Positions 8,351 through 16,593 of a stretch of 24,431 nt of DNA are shown one piece after another. The notes beneath the pieces are model-generated. The model was not told the origin of the DNA and searched no databases. It saw only the letters and a program-made list of their open reading frames with translations. Position numbers and translations under genes: made by a program. Source of the DNA: a virus; IMG/VR virus record IMGVR_UViG_3300023179_000499, positions 1-24,431 of that record, one strand, 5' to 3'. Positions within the stretch are counted from its first letter, which is position 1. Each line of letters starts with the position of its first letter.

Positions 8351-11032
8351 TCAAGAAGCGTTTGATGATGTTCCAGCTATATTAAAGATATTTGGCAATC
8401 TAAAGGTTTTACTTCTTATATCGTAAGTAGAAGAGGTTTCTCCAGTAAATAATTTAAAATATGCATCTATAAAATAATTATTTATATTAATTTGTTCGCT
8501 ATCTATCAAAAGTCTATTGTAACAGACAATATCAAAAAAAGAAACTTTAAGACTTGACAAATCATTTATCAATTTAAAAGTAGTATCTTTAATGTCATTT
8601 ATTAACAAAGATGAAGATTTACTCGTTTCTGGCGCTAAAGCCAATAGATCATAATTAGTTAACAAAACTCCATTTATAAAAATCGAATAAAAAGTTTTTG
8701 AACGTTTTATATTTATTATTACTGGATAATAAGTTTGATTAGATGCGTTTAAACTTTTAGAAACTTGAGCAAAATTAGTTCTTATAATATTAGTCTTATC
8801 ATAAATAAAAAAATTAGCAGAAGTATCATTTTTTATTACAGCGTCAAATAATGGAGTTAAAAACGATTGAAAAACATTAGGCTCTTTTGAATAATAATTA
8901 TAAGAACTTATCGGATATTTCGTATACAAAAGATGTTTAGATGAAACGTTTTCCGCTGTCTTATACCAATCTAAAAATTTAAAAGATGTAGGTGCAGCAG
9001 CCAATGTATTAAAAGGTGTCGCTACTTGTTCTATCGAAGCTACTATATATAAATCAAAATCACTACATAAAATAGAATCAGTAAATATTGTTGATAAAGA
9101 TTGATTTGTTAAAGTTAAAGCTTTATATCCAAAACTCTTATAATCTGGATCATATGCAGCTGTTCCAGTCATGGTATAAGATCCTCCAACCCAACTTGGA
9201 GTATTTGAAATACCACTATTAGGAAATCTAAATATGTAATCAGATGGTAAATTTTTATTATATATATTTAATAAAACAGAAGAATTTAAAAATGAAGTTA
9301 TCAAATTACCACAAAGTTGATTTGTAACTATTTCATTTACTGGTTTAAATCTAGCTACAAATAAATTACCTTGATTATAATCAAAAGGATTTATGCTACT
9401 TACATCTTTATCTACATCATTAAAAGAATTAGGTTTTCCTTTTGAATCTGTATTTGTAAAATTAGTGTTTGGATTTAAATAATAAACTACGGTTTGCGAT
9501 CCAGATTCTCCGCGACCAACTTGAGGAGAAAACCAATAACCTATTGTTTGTGTTTGATTGCTGTTTATTTGGGTTGTATTTGTATTAGGATAAGATGAGT
9601 AAACTAAATCAAATTTAGTATTAAAAGAATTAGCGGCCCCTTGTATAGGAAAATTGCCATTTTGATATACATAATCATTTCCTCTGCCACCTAAACCATT
9701 TTTAGTCATTACAACTCCAGCTTTAGAACCTCCTCCTCCAGACTGCAAAGAGCTTTTATTTTGTATATACAGATTATATTTTATATCAGAAACAGGATTT
9801 TGATTATTCAAACTTGTTTTTGCAGTAAGTTTTAATACATTTCCTCCATTTTTTGAATCAGAAAAAGTATTGTTATTATAATTATTTATAGTTTGAGCAA
9901 TTAAGCTTGACCAATCACGACCAAAAGGACTATAACTGTTTAAATTTTGATTTATTATTTGACCGCCTCTGCCTTGATAACCAATTAAACTAGTTGTTTG
10001 TGGAATATAAATATTTACTATTGTATCACCACCAGTATTTCCAGTAAAATTTTGAAATGTACCTTCTAATTGCAACGCATATTTATCGCTATCTGTTGAA
10101 TAAAAATTACTATCTTCTGGCAAATATATATCTATAGAATTATAATAACTTAAGTCTGGATTGCCATAATTAGCATCTACTATATATTTAAATAAGTCAA
10201 AATTTTGTATATCATATCCTTGTTTTAAATTAACTACTAAAGGCCCTCTTGAAAATTTTATATTTTCAGGAGTTCCACTATAACCACTAACAACTTCATT
10301 TGATAACTGAGTGCTTATAGAATCTACTCCTGTCGCATAAATACTTATTCCACTATGATTTACAGACATAGTATACATTCTTGCATAATAATCAGTCTCT
10401 ATAGCAAATGGATAATCTACAGAAGAAATGTTTAAATAATTTAAATTTTGATCTGTACCATAGAAATTTCCATAAATAGGAAAAGAATTCGTATTATTTG
10501 AAACGTTAATACTCTTAGAAAAAACAGTTGAAGCAGCAAAATTCAAGCCAGTAGAAATATCTAAAACATAACCTGTAAAAAAATAATTATTCAAATTCTC
10601 TGTTCCTGTTGGAACTGACCAATAAAAATCATAATTTAATTTATTTTTTGAATCATAATTTCTTACTGCTTTAAAAGATCTAACATAGCCTCCAGTTATG
10701 TCTATAATTTTATTTCCTGTTATTTCTAATGTAATACTTCCACTTGGATCTGTAGATCCATCTTCAGTTGATTCACTATTTATTGTAATTATTGTTGATT
10801 GTGTTCCAGAAGGCGAAGAAATAGTTGGAATATAATATATATCTACATTGCCATAATCACTACTATCTAATAATAAAGAAGATTGAGATAACGCAAAATT
10901 TGCATCATTACTATTATCAAATGTATATTGAACTTGTGAATTTCCACTATTATATATATTTAATGGATAAGAAACAGCAAAACCAGTTAAACATTGTCCT
11001 ATATTTTTACCAGTTGTATTAACGTAAGTCAT
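8351..11032 (-). CDS. Large tail protein with Ig-like N-terminus and LamG/ConA-like C-terminus
   Basis: An 893-residue protein with no lambda counterpart, lying between the M-like and L-like genes. Residues 1-112 look like an Ig-like beta sandwich (LNIYNSGNSQVQYTF and SGSITLEITGNKI). Residues 113 to about 330 contain further strand-rich, FN3-like sequence. Residues about 335-480 are Gly/Asn/Ser-rich (GYQGRGGQI, SGGGGSKAG, GLGGRGNDYVYQNG), perhaps a fibrous region. Residues about 580-870 look like a LamG/ConA-type lectin domain, ending in a SFFDIVCYNRLLIDSEQ-type strand and helix that also closes the lectin domain of the neighbouring 670-aa protein. It starts with an ATGA overlap. A receptor-binding or tip-decoration role is inferred from domains and position only. 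Confidence 0.75.
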   Translation of the reverse strand: MTYVNTTGKNIGQCLTGFAVSYPLNIYNSGNSQVQYTFDNSNDANFALSQSSLLLDSSDYGNVDIYYIPTISSPSGTQSTIITINSESTEDGSTDPSGSITLEITGNKIIDITGGYVRSFKAVRNYDSKNKLNYDFYWSVPTGTENLNNYFFTGYVLDISTGLNFAASTVFSKSINVSNNTNSFPIYGNFYGTDQNLNYLNISSVDYPFAIETDYYARMYTMSVNHSGISIYATGVDSISTQLSNEVVSGYSGTPENIKFSRGPLVVNLKQGYDIQNFDLFKYIVDANYGNPDLSYYNSIDIYLPEDSNFYSTDSDKYALQLEGTFQNFTGNTGGDTIVNIYIPQTTSLIGYQGRGGQIINQNLNSYSPFGRDWSSLIAQTINNYNNNTFSDSKNGGNVLKLTAKTSLNNQNPVSDIKYNLYIQNKSSLQSGGGGSKAGVVMTKNGLGGRGNDYVYQNGNFPIQGAANSFNTKFDLVYSSYPNTNTTQINSNQTQTIGYWFSPQVGRGESGSQTVVYYLNPNTNFTNTDSKGKPNSFNDVDKDVSSINPFDYNQGNLFVARFKPVNEIVTNQLCGNLITSFLNSSVLLNIYNKNLPSDYIFRFPNSGISNTPSWVGGSYTMTGTAAYDPDYKSFGYKALTLTNQSLSTIFTDSILCSDFDLYIVASIEQVATPFNTLAAAPTSFKFLDWYKTAENVSSKHLLYTKYPISSYNYYSKEPNVFQSFLTPLFDAVIKNDTSANFFIYDKTNIIRTNFAQVSKSLNASNQTYYPVIINIKRSKTFYSIFINGVLLTNYDLLALAPETSKSSSLLINDIKDTTFKLINDLSSLKVSFFDIVCYNRLLIDSEQININNYFIDAYFKLFTGETSSTYDIRSKTFRLPNIFNIAGTSSNAS

Positions 11033-13041
11033 AGTGAAATTAATGTATTGAAATATATATCGGATGAAGTTAAACCTTTAAATTCTAAAAGCTTTACTGA
11101 AATATCATGATTGTTATAGAATTTATATGTATGATTCCATTCAGGACAATAAACATTTATCGTCTTATTATAAGGGTCTGGTAAATCTATTTCAAAAATC
11201 TTAAAACCAGCTTTATTATCTAAAAATTTTAATATCGCTAACGCTTCCTTATCAGATCTGTTAGAAAAATTCAAATTGAAATCTAGAACAGTCTTGTTAA
11301 TTCCATCGTTTTCATAAACTGGCGCTGTCATTGCATATTCAGTTTTAACATATCTTGGATTAACTGGAATTTGAAAATTTAAATCAGGTTTAAAATAAAA
11401 TTTTCTTGTAAATAAACTATTTACTCCTGTTGGATTTTCATCTATGCTTACAATTTTATTATCAGTTCCAGTATACCAATAATAATCTTCTAATAAAGAG
11501 CTTGTTGTTTTAAAGAATGATACATCATCTTTAAAATATGCTTTATTTTGATCGAACAGTCTTGTCACATTATCACCAGTAACTAAAAATCCTTTATAAT
11601 CTAAATTAGAATCATAAGGTGAATTACAAGTTATTGTAATTGTATTTAAGTTAGCTTCTTTAGAAGAATAATCTAAAGAATTAAAATATATCTTAGCATT
11701 ATTTTTATATGGATAAAATAAATCAATATCTACAGACTGATAAGAATCTATTAATCCAATAGGTTCATACTCAAAAGTATTTTGAAAAAATCCAATTAAA
11801 CATTTTGACTGGATATCCGTTAAACCATCATAAACTAATTTAAAATCACTTGTTAAATTATTAATATTAGAAACTACATTTGTATAATAACCATCACCAT
11901 ATTGCATCTTTGAAGCTTTAGTGGCAAAATTCGCAGAACATCCATATGTTTTATTGAAAATAGAATCTATATTTTTAGTTAAATATCTTGATCCTGTTAT
12001 ATTAATAGGTGCGTATGAGTAGTCGGAAGAAGTAAAATCTTGATTAGCCATGTAAAGGCCATCATCATTCATGAAATGTTTTTCAAATAAATATTTTTCT
12101 ATCTGTAATATTTGTTCATCTGTAGGGGTTTTAGAATATCCAATTATTTCATAATAAGAAATAGCGGAAGCATCGTAATTCCATATGTTATTTGCTCCAA
12201 CATGACCGTTTCCAGCAGTTCCTATTCTAAGCCCAGCAGCACCACTATAAAAATAATTACTTGTCAAGTTCAGCAATTCGCAACCATTATTTCTTAATTT
12301 AAAATTATTTGTTGTATTATTTTTTATAATTGAAACTATGCTTTTCTTTTTTAATAATTTAGATGCCGAGAATGATGAATTAATGGGTGGAGGAGAAACT
12401 ATTCCATTTGAAGTAATAGTATCTATTATGAATTGTTGAGCTTCTTTAGGTACACTTGTATTCCAAGAGTATTCAATATTATTTCCATAAACCATCAATG
12501 CCCCACTAGTAACGTATGCATTTGCAGAATCTGTATTTATAATTGTAGAGTAATTTGGATAAATTACTCCATAAGGACTGCCAGCATCATAATTAAATAA
12601 TCCATTTTTTAAATCATCGTATTCAAATACCACAAACCAACATCTGTCTCCAGTTAAAAAACCAGAAAAATTTTGTGTTGTATATAATTGATTATACGAG
12701 AAAATTTCACCTAAAGATCTTTGGCAAACTACAGAATTTCTATTTGAATCGTATGTTGGTCTAGAATCTAAAGCAACAGTTGCATCTACATTTACTAAAT
12801 TCTGTTCTGAAAATCCTGGAGCAGAATTATACCATAAAGATATTTTACCAGAACCATCAAACTCAATATTATTAAGCGTATCCAAATTGAACCAAGCATA
12901 TAGACCAGATAAATTTGCTGGATATACAGAATTTCCAGTATAAAATTCATAATCAACTAAATCATACTGATCATAATTTTGATTAATATCAAAATCTTTA
13001 ATTCCTGTAATAGAAAATTGTGTATTTAAAAATTCGCTCAT
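11029..13041 (-). CDS. Lectin-like domain fused to lambda gpM-like minor tail protein
   Basis: A 670-residue fusion. Residues about 45-327 look like a concanavalin-A/LamG-type domain. They start LSGLYAWFNLD, pass LWYNSAPG and DSRPTYDSN, and end YYEIIGYSKTPTDEQ with an amphipathic helix. The C-terminus, residues about 560-655, matches the gpM / minor-tail pattern: TVLDFNLNFSNRSDKEALAI, LKFLDNKAGFKIFEI, and CPEWNHTYKFYNN, which precede the closing strands. Residues about 385-500 look like a second, weaker copy (NLTSDFKLVYDGL, then CLIGFFQNTF). The order places it where lambda has gpM, between tape measure and gpL, but with adhesion genes on both sides. ATGA overlaps join it to both neighbours. 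Confidence 0.8.
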   Translation of the reverse strand: MSEFLNTQFSITGIKDFDINQNYDQYDLVDYEFYTGNSVYPANLSGLYAWFNLDTLNNIEFDGSGKISLWYNSAPGFSEQNLVNVDATVALDSRPTYDSNRNSVVCQRSLGEIFSYNQLYTTQNFSGFLTGDRCWFVVFEYDDLKNGLFNYDAGSPYGVIYPNYSTIINTDSANAYVTSGALMVYGNNIEYSWNTSVPKEAQQFIIDTITSNGIVSPPPINSSFSASKLLKKKSIVSIIKNNTTNNFKLRNNGCELLNLTSNYFYSGAAGLRIGTAGNGHVGANNIWNYDASAISYYEIIGYSKTPTDEQILQIEKYLFEKHFMNDDGLYMANQDFTSSDYSYAPINITGSRYLTKNIDSIFNKTYGCSANFATKASKMQYGDGYYTNVVSNINNLTSDFKLVYDGLTDIQSKCLIGFFQNTFEYEPIGLIDSYQSVDIDLFYPYKNNAKIYFNSLDYSSKEANLNTITITCNSPYDSNLDYKGFLVTGDNVTRLFDQNKAYFKDDVSFFKTTSSLLEDYYWYTGTDNKIVSIDENPTGVNSLFTRKFYFKPDLNFQIPVNPRYVKTEYAMTAPVYENDGINKTVLDFNLNFSNRSDKEALAILKFLDNKAGFKIFEIDLPDPYNKTINVYCPEWNHTYKFYNNHDISVKLLEFKGLTSSDIYFNTLISL

Positions 13042-13844
13042 AATGTATTTCTTAATGGAGCTAAACGTTGAGTTATTGCTAAATTGCTTTGCAATATTCC
13101 ATTGTTACTAGCATTTATTCCTCGCGACTCTATTCTTCCAGAAATATTGAAAATATTTAATAAATTATTATTATAATCTTTTATATATAAATCACAATTA
13201 CTTATTTTTCCTTCTACATCAGAAACATTATTTTGTTTGAAAAAATTGCCATCAACGCTTACGCTTTTATTTTTATTTGATTTAGCAACTCTAAAAGGAA
13301 CTGTTTCACCATTTTTAAAAAATGGAATTCTTTCACACTGCTCAGAATATTGAAATCCAAATATTTCAGAAAATCCAAATACATTAGTTAAATCAGAAAT
13401 ATAACTTCTATTTGAGTGAGAAATATTATCAAGAGGTTGATTTCTATTAAAATAAAACTGTTTTAAATTATTCGTGCTATCAACTGTGTTTAATTTACCA
13501 AACCAGTCAAATTCTGCATTTAAAGATATTGGAGAAAATTGAGACGCTTTAAATGAAACAGTTTTGAGATAACAATTTTCTATTTGAATTCCTGCAAATA
13601 AAGCATTAACTGGATTTTCTGAGTTACTTGTAGGAATTAAATAGCTTGGATAAGCTCCTGTCAAAAAAAATTCAGTATTTAAATTTCCAACAACTGTTCC
13701 TTGAGGAGCGTATCTTAATAACGAACCATCAGAAAGCAACACAGGTTCTATATTTGTTCTCAAAGAGATTTGTACTGATGTAGAATAAAAAATATCATTA
13801 TTTATTCTAAAATCTAAATTCTCATATTTTATAAATTTACTCAT
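13038..13844 (-). CDS. Tail-tube-like protein (268 aa), putative
   Basis: A beta-rich 268-residue protein with no signal peptide or membrane segment. A segment reading DGSLLRYAPQGTVVGNLNTEF followed by NCYLKTVSFKASQFSPISLN parallels the 315-aa protein upstream (NGSYNLNYAPINTIGV and GCLNGFSLDCSVGEIPKTSI). Both also share the N-terminal order of a Gly-x-x-x-x-Y-A-P turn before long strands. This suggests a tube-type fold, possibly a distal tail or tube-terminating ring. I cannot name a family. It begins with a TAATG overlap with the fibre-like gene and ends in an ATGA overlap with the gpM-like gene. Confidence 0.6.
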   Translation of the reverse strand: MSKFIKYENLDFRINNDIFYSTSVQISLRTNIEPVLLSDGSLLRYAPQGTVVGNLNTEFFLTGAYPSYLIPTSNSENPVNALFAGIQIENCYLKTVSFKASQFSPISLNAEFDWFGKLNTVDSTNNLKQFYFNRNQPLDNISHSNRSYISDLTNVFGFSEIFGFQYSEQCERIPFFKNGETVPFRVAKSNKNKSVSVDGNFFKQNNVSDVEGKISNCDLYIKDYNNNLLNIFNISGRIESRGINASNNGILQSNLAITQRLAPLRNTL

Positions 13845-15643
13845 TAGCTTACAGTATATGCAATTGTAGATATTACTGTGAAATCAACTGGACCATATCC
13901 ATCTTTAGTTCCATCAGTTTCACATATTCTATATTGCAACATTTGACCCGAATTAAAAGAAGTAGTTCCAGTAAAATTAGCTTTTAATTTACTGTATATA
14001 TTATTATAATTTAAATTATTGAATGTAGTATACCCTACAATACCACTTATAGGTAATGAAGTTGGATTACTTGGAGGACTTATTGAAAATCCTGAAATAT
14101 ATCCATTTGCTACTGCTGGATTATATACAGGATTAACAGCGGATACTTCAAATCTATAATTTGCATTTATTGCAGCATTATCTGATGTAATTATCATTAC
14201 TTTTTCAATAGAACCGGGATATTGTGTTATACTAAATGGAGCTTGAAAATCATTATGACCTGATGGGTTCGATGCTGAACTATTTATTAAAGGATTGAAA
14301 TAAATATCTGCACCAGTAACTCTAGTTGAATATATTTGAACAAATTTTCCTTTGCAGTAATTATCGCTAGAAGTATAACTTCCATCTATATCTAAACTTC
14401 CTGCTGAACTCAATTTAGCTACTACATCTGGCGAAGCTCCAGCATATCCATTTTTAACAAATACGAAGTAATCATTTAAACCAGCAAAAACAGTATCATT
14501 ATATAAATTTCCAATAGACCATTTATCAGTGCTTGGTGAACCATCATAACGAGAAAAAGTTACAAAACTATTTCTAGGCCCAGTATCTCCTCCTCCAAAT
14601 GGCTTATTTGCAGCTACTACTATTTGTGCATATCCTTGTGTATTTGTATTTTGAAAATAAGCGGGAGTATATTGACTTGAACCAGTCGCCCTAATATCTA
14701 ATTTATATGACGGTCCCGTTGTTCCTATTCCAACAAAACCATTGCTTCCTACGACTAAATTATTTTCACTCAACGTAGAAACTGGCCCCATAAAAGCATT
14801 GGAACTTTCTGCTCCAAAATAATATGTAGACGTTGATGTTTTATAACTGCTTACGCATCTACTAACATTAGTTTGAAATCTTGTTACTTCTCCAGCAGTA
14901 CCACTAATATGAAGAGTATATGCTGGTATAGTATGACCTATTCCAACTTTAGGTGCAGTCAAACTATTATCAACATATATTCCATTATAACCTATATTTA
15001 TATCTCCAAGATTATTATAATTCAGAAGCAAAGTTTCATCTATGGCACTTGTTTTTATTTCTGTATTATATGGATCAAACAATAAAGCGTTTCCAGAATT
15101 TTGAAATTGAATTGAAACCCCACTAACTAAAAATTTATCAGATAAAGCCCCAGTAGAATTGGTCAAACCAAAATTACCACTTTGATCAACAACAAACAAA
15201 TTACTGAAAGTTGATCCATTATTTATAGAAGATTCTAAATATAATTTAGTATCGTTTGGTTTTTTACTGAATTCATAATAAGTATTTGGATCACTTAATG
15301 AAAAAGCTATTTTTCTTCCAGAATTTGGAGTGCTTAGTCTAATTTGACCAGAACCATTTGCAGAAGCAGTATTATCTACAACATCTAATGAAACAAATGG
15401 AGTTCGATCATTTATACCAACAAAACCATTTGATCCACTAATTGATAATCCATAATTACCATTATTTTCAAAAATAGTAAAACCTTGTGAATCTTGAGCG
15501 TAAAAACCAGTAAATGCTTTACTAAACTCATCTCTTGTTATTTTATTATCTTGCGTGGAATCAGTATTGGATACCAAAAATATATCAGTAGCCGCAACAT
15601 TTACTCCTAATTTATCAGATAATGATGATAGTGGTATTCCCAT
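13844..15643 (-). CDS. Fibre-like structural protein with VGIG-type repeats
   Basis: A 599-residue protein. The N-terminus (residues 1-48) has an ATDIFLVSNTD...KITRDEF module of the kind found at the start of phage structural and fibre proteins. Four copies of a short G-x-x-G-I/L-x-x-x-x-P-x-x-x-L-x-V/I motif follow at residues 73-89 (GFVGINDRTPFVSLDV), 154-175 (degenerate), 231-248 (PKVGIGHTIPAYTLHI) and 301-319 (GFVGIGTTGPSYKLDI). This is the pattern of trimeric fibre and adhesin head modules. The end (residues about 430-599) is a different beta-rich domain. The intramolecular chaperone (peptidase S74) often found after such repeats is not visible. It sits between the two tube-like genes; a tail-decorating fibre is the best guess. 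Confidence 0.75.
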   Translation of the reverse strand: MGIPLSSLSDKLGVNVAATDIFLVSNTDSTQDNKITRDEFSKAFTGFYAQDSQGFTIFENNGNYGLSISGSNGFVGINDRTPFVSLDVVDNTASANGSGQIRLSTPNSGRKIAFSLSDPNTYYEFSKKPNDTKLYLESSINNGSTFSNLFVVDQSGNFGLTNSTGALSDKFLVSGVSIQFQNSGNALLFDPYNTEIKTSAIDETLLLNYNNLGDINIGYNGIYVDNSLTAPKVGIGHTIPAYTLHISGTAGEVTRFQTNVSRCVSSYKTSTSTYYFGAESSNAFMGPVSTLSENNLVVGSNGFVGIGTTGPSYKLDIRATGSSQYTPAYFQNTNTQGYAQIVVAANKPFGGGDTGPRNSFVTFSRYDGSPSTDKWSIGNLYNDTVFAGLNDYFVFVKNGYAGASPDVVAKLSSAGSLDIDGSYTSSDNYCKGKFVQIYSTRVTGADIYFNPLINSSASNPSGHNDFQAPFSITQYPGSIEKVMIITSDNAAINANYRFEVSAVNPVYNPAVANGYISGFSISPPSNPTSLPISGIVGYTTFNNLNYNNIYSKLKANFTGTTSFNSGQMLQYRICETDGTKDGYGPVDFTVISTIAYTVS

Positions 15644-15644
15644 A

Positions 15645-16592
15645 TTAGTTGTTTAAATAACCTTTATAATTAAGTTTTACACTTAAAACGTCGTCAGCAC
15701 TTGAATTAAATTCTTGAGATACTAGTTTGACATTGTTAAACGATTGATTAAACATGTTTATTCCAACTAGTTTTTTATATAATATCAAATCAGAACCTCC
15801 ATTAACTGTTAAGTTTTGCCCATTAACAGTAAGAACTTCATCTGCGAAAACTGTTCCATTTATACTTATTGAAAAACTAGCATCATCATCATTATTTAAT
15901 TGAGTGTATAATTTTCTAGCTTGATAATCATCTATTTCTAGATTAAAAGAAGCATCTATTTCAATCGGCAACTCTAATAATATTTCATTAGGAACGTAAG
16001 CATAATTAGCTGTAGGGCCAGATGGGCCAGATCCTCCTGAAGAAAGCCCAGATGGCTGAAGAAGATAAATTGGTTTTTTAGGACAATTTATAGAATAATT
16101 AAACTGAGTTATTCTATTTGTTGATGAACCACTGCATGATAGAATAATATCTTTTACTTGAGGAACGCTAATATATGGTGCGCTATAATTTCCAGAAGCA
16201 GAAATATTATTTCCTATGTCACCAAAAACCTGAATATCTATAGAAGTCTTAGGAATTTCTCCTACAGAACAATCTAAACTAAATCCATTTAAACAACCAG
16301 TTTGAAATCCAAATGATTTGCCAAAGTAATTTATACTAGCTGCAAAAGTTCTTGCTTGTCTAGAAAGATTTTCACCCGTAAAAGGTAAAAACGGATCATT
16401 ATATAATAAATACTTATCTACTTTAAATTGAGCATTTGGAACTTCGGCCATTATTTGTTTATTATAACCAACTCCAATTGTGTTTATTGGAGCATAATTA
16501 AGATTATAACTACCATTAACAGATAATATTCCAGAAATAGCTGCGCCATTTAAATAGAATCTATTTTCGTAGTTTAATGCGGCGTTTTTCAT
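15645..16592 (-). CDS. Tail-tube-like protein (315 aa), putative
   Basis: The first gene after the tape measure, separated by 1 nt. It has 315 residues, is beta-rich, and has no signal peptide. Residues about 13-50 (ISGILSVNGSYNLNYAPINT) and 96-125 (CLNGFSLDCSVGEIPKTSID) match the pattern of the 268-aa protein. A Gly/Ser/Pro linker (SSGGSGPSGP, about residue 186) precedes a second half with NEILLELPIEIDASFNLEID and a tube-like closing strand (SVKLNYKGYL). It could be a tail-tube or distal-tail protein with two stacked domains. In lambda the tube gene is upstream of the tape measure, so this may be a second ring and not the main tube. This is the only start in the operon with a fair SD-like AAGGA, ending 4 nt before the ATG. 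Confidence 0.6.
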   Translation of the reverse strand: MKNAALNYENRFYLNGAAISGILSVNGSYNLNYAPINTIGVGYNKQIMAEVPNAQFKVDKYLLYNDPFLPFTGENLSRQARTFAASINYFGKSFGFQTGCLNGFSLDCSVGEIPKTSIDIQVFGDIGNNISASGNYSAPYISVPQVKDIILSCSGSSTNRITQFNYSINCPKKPIYLLQPSGLSSGGSGPSGPTANYAYVPNEILLELPIEIDASFNLEIDDYQARKLYTQLNNDDDASFSISINGTVFADEVLTVNGQNLTVNGGSDLILYKKLVGINMFNQSFNNVKLVSQEFNSSADDVLSVKLNYKGYLNN

Positions 16593-16593
16593 A

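Noticed and set aside
11820-11850. FKLVYDGL shared by the gpM fusion and the left-edge fibre module
   Set aside because: The match is eight residues in otherwise dissimilar domains and is not conserved in codons; treated as coincidence.
13844-14500. Self-cleaving S74 chaperone at the end of the 599-aa fibre-like protein
   Set aside because: The C-terminal region is beta-rich and lacks any recognisable Ser-Lys dyad or S74-like helical pattern.
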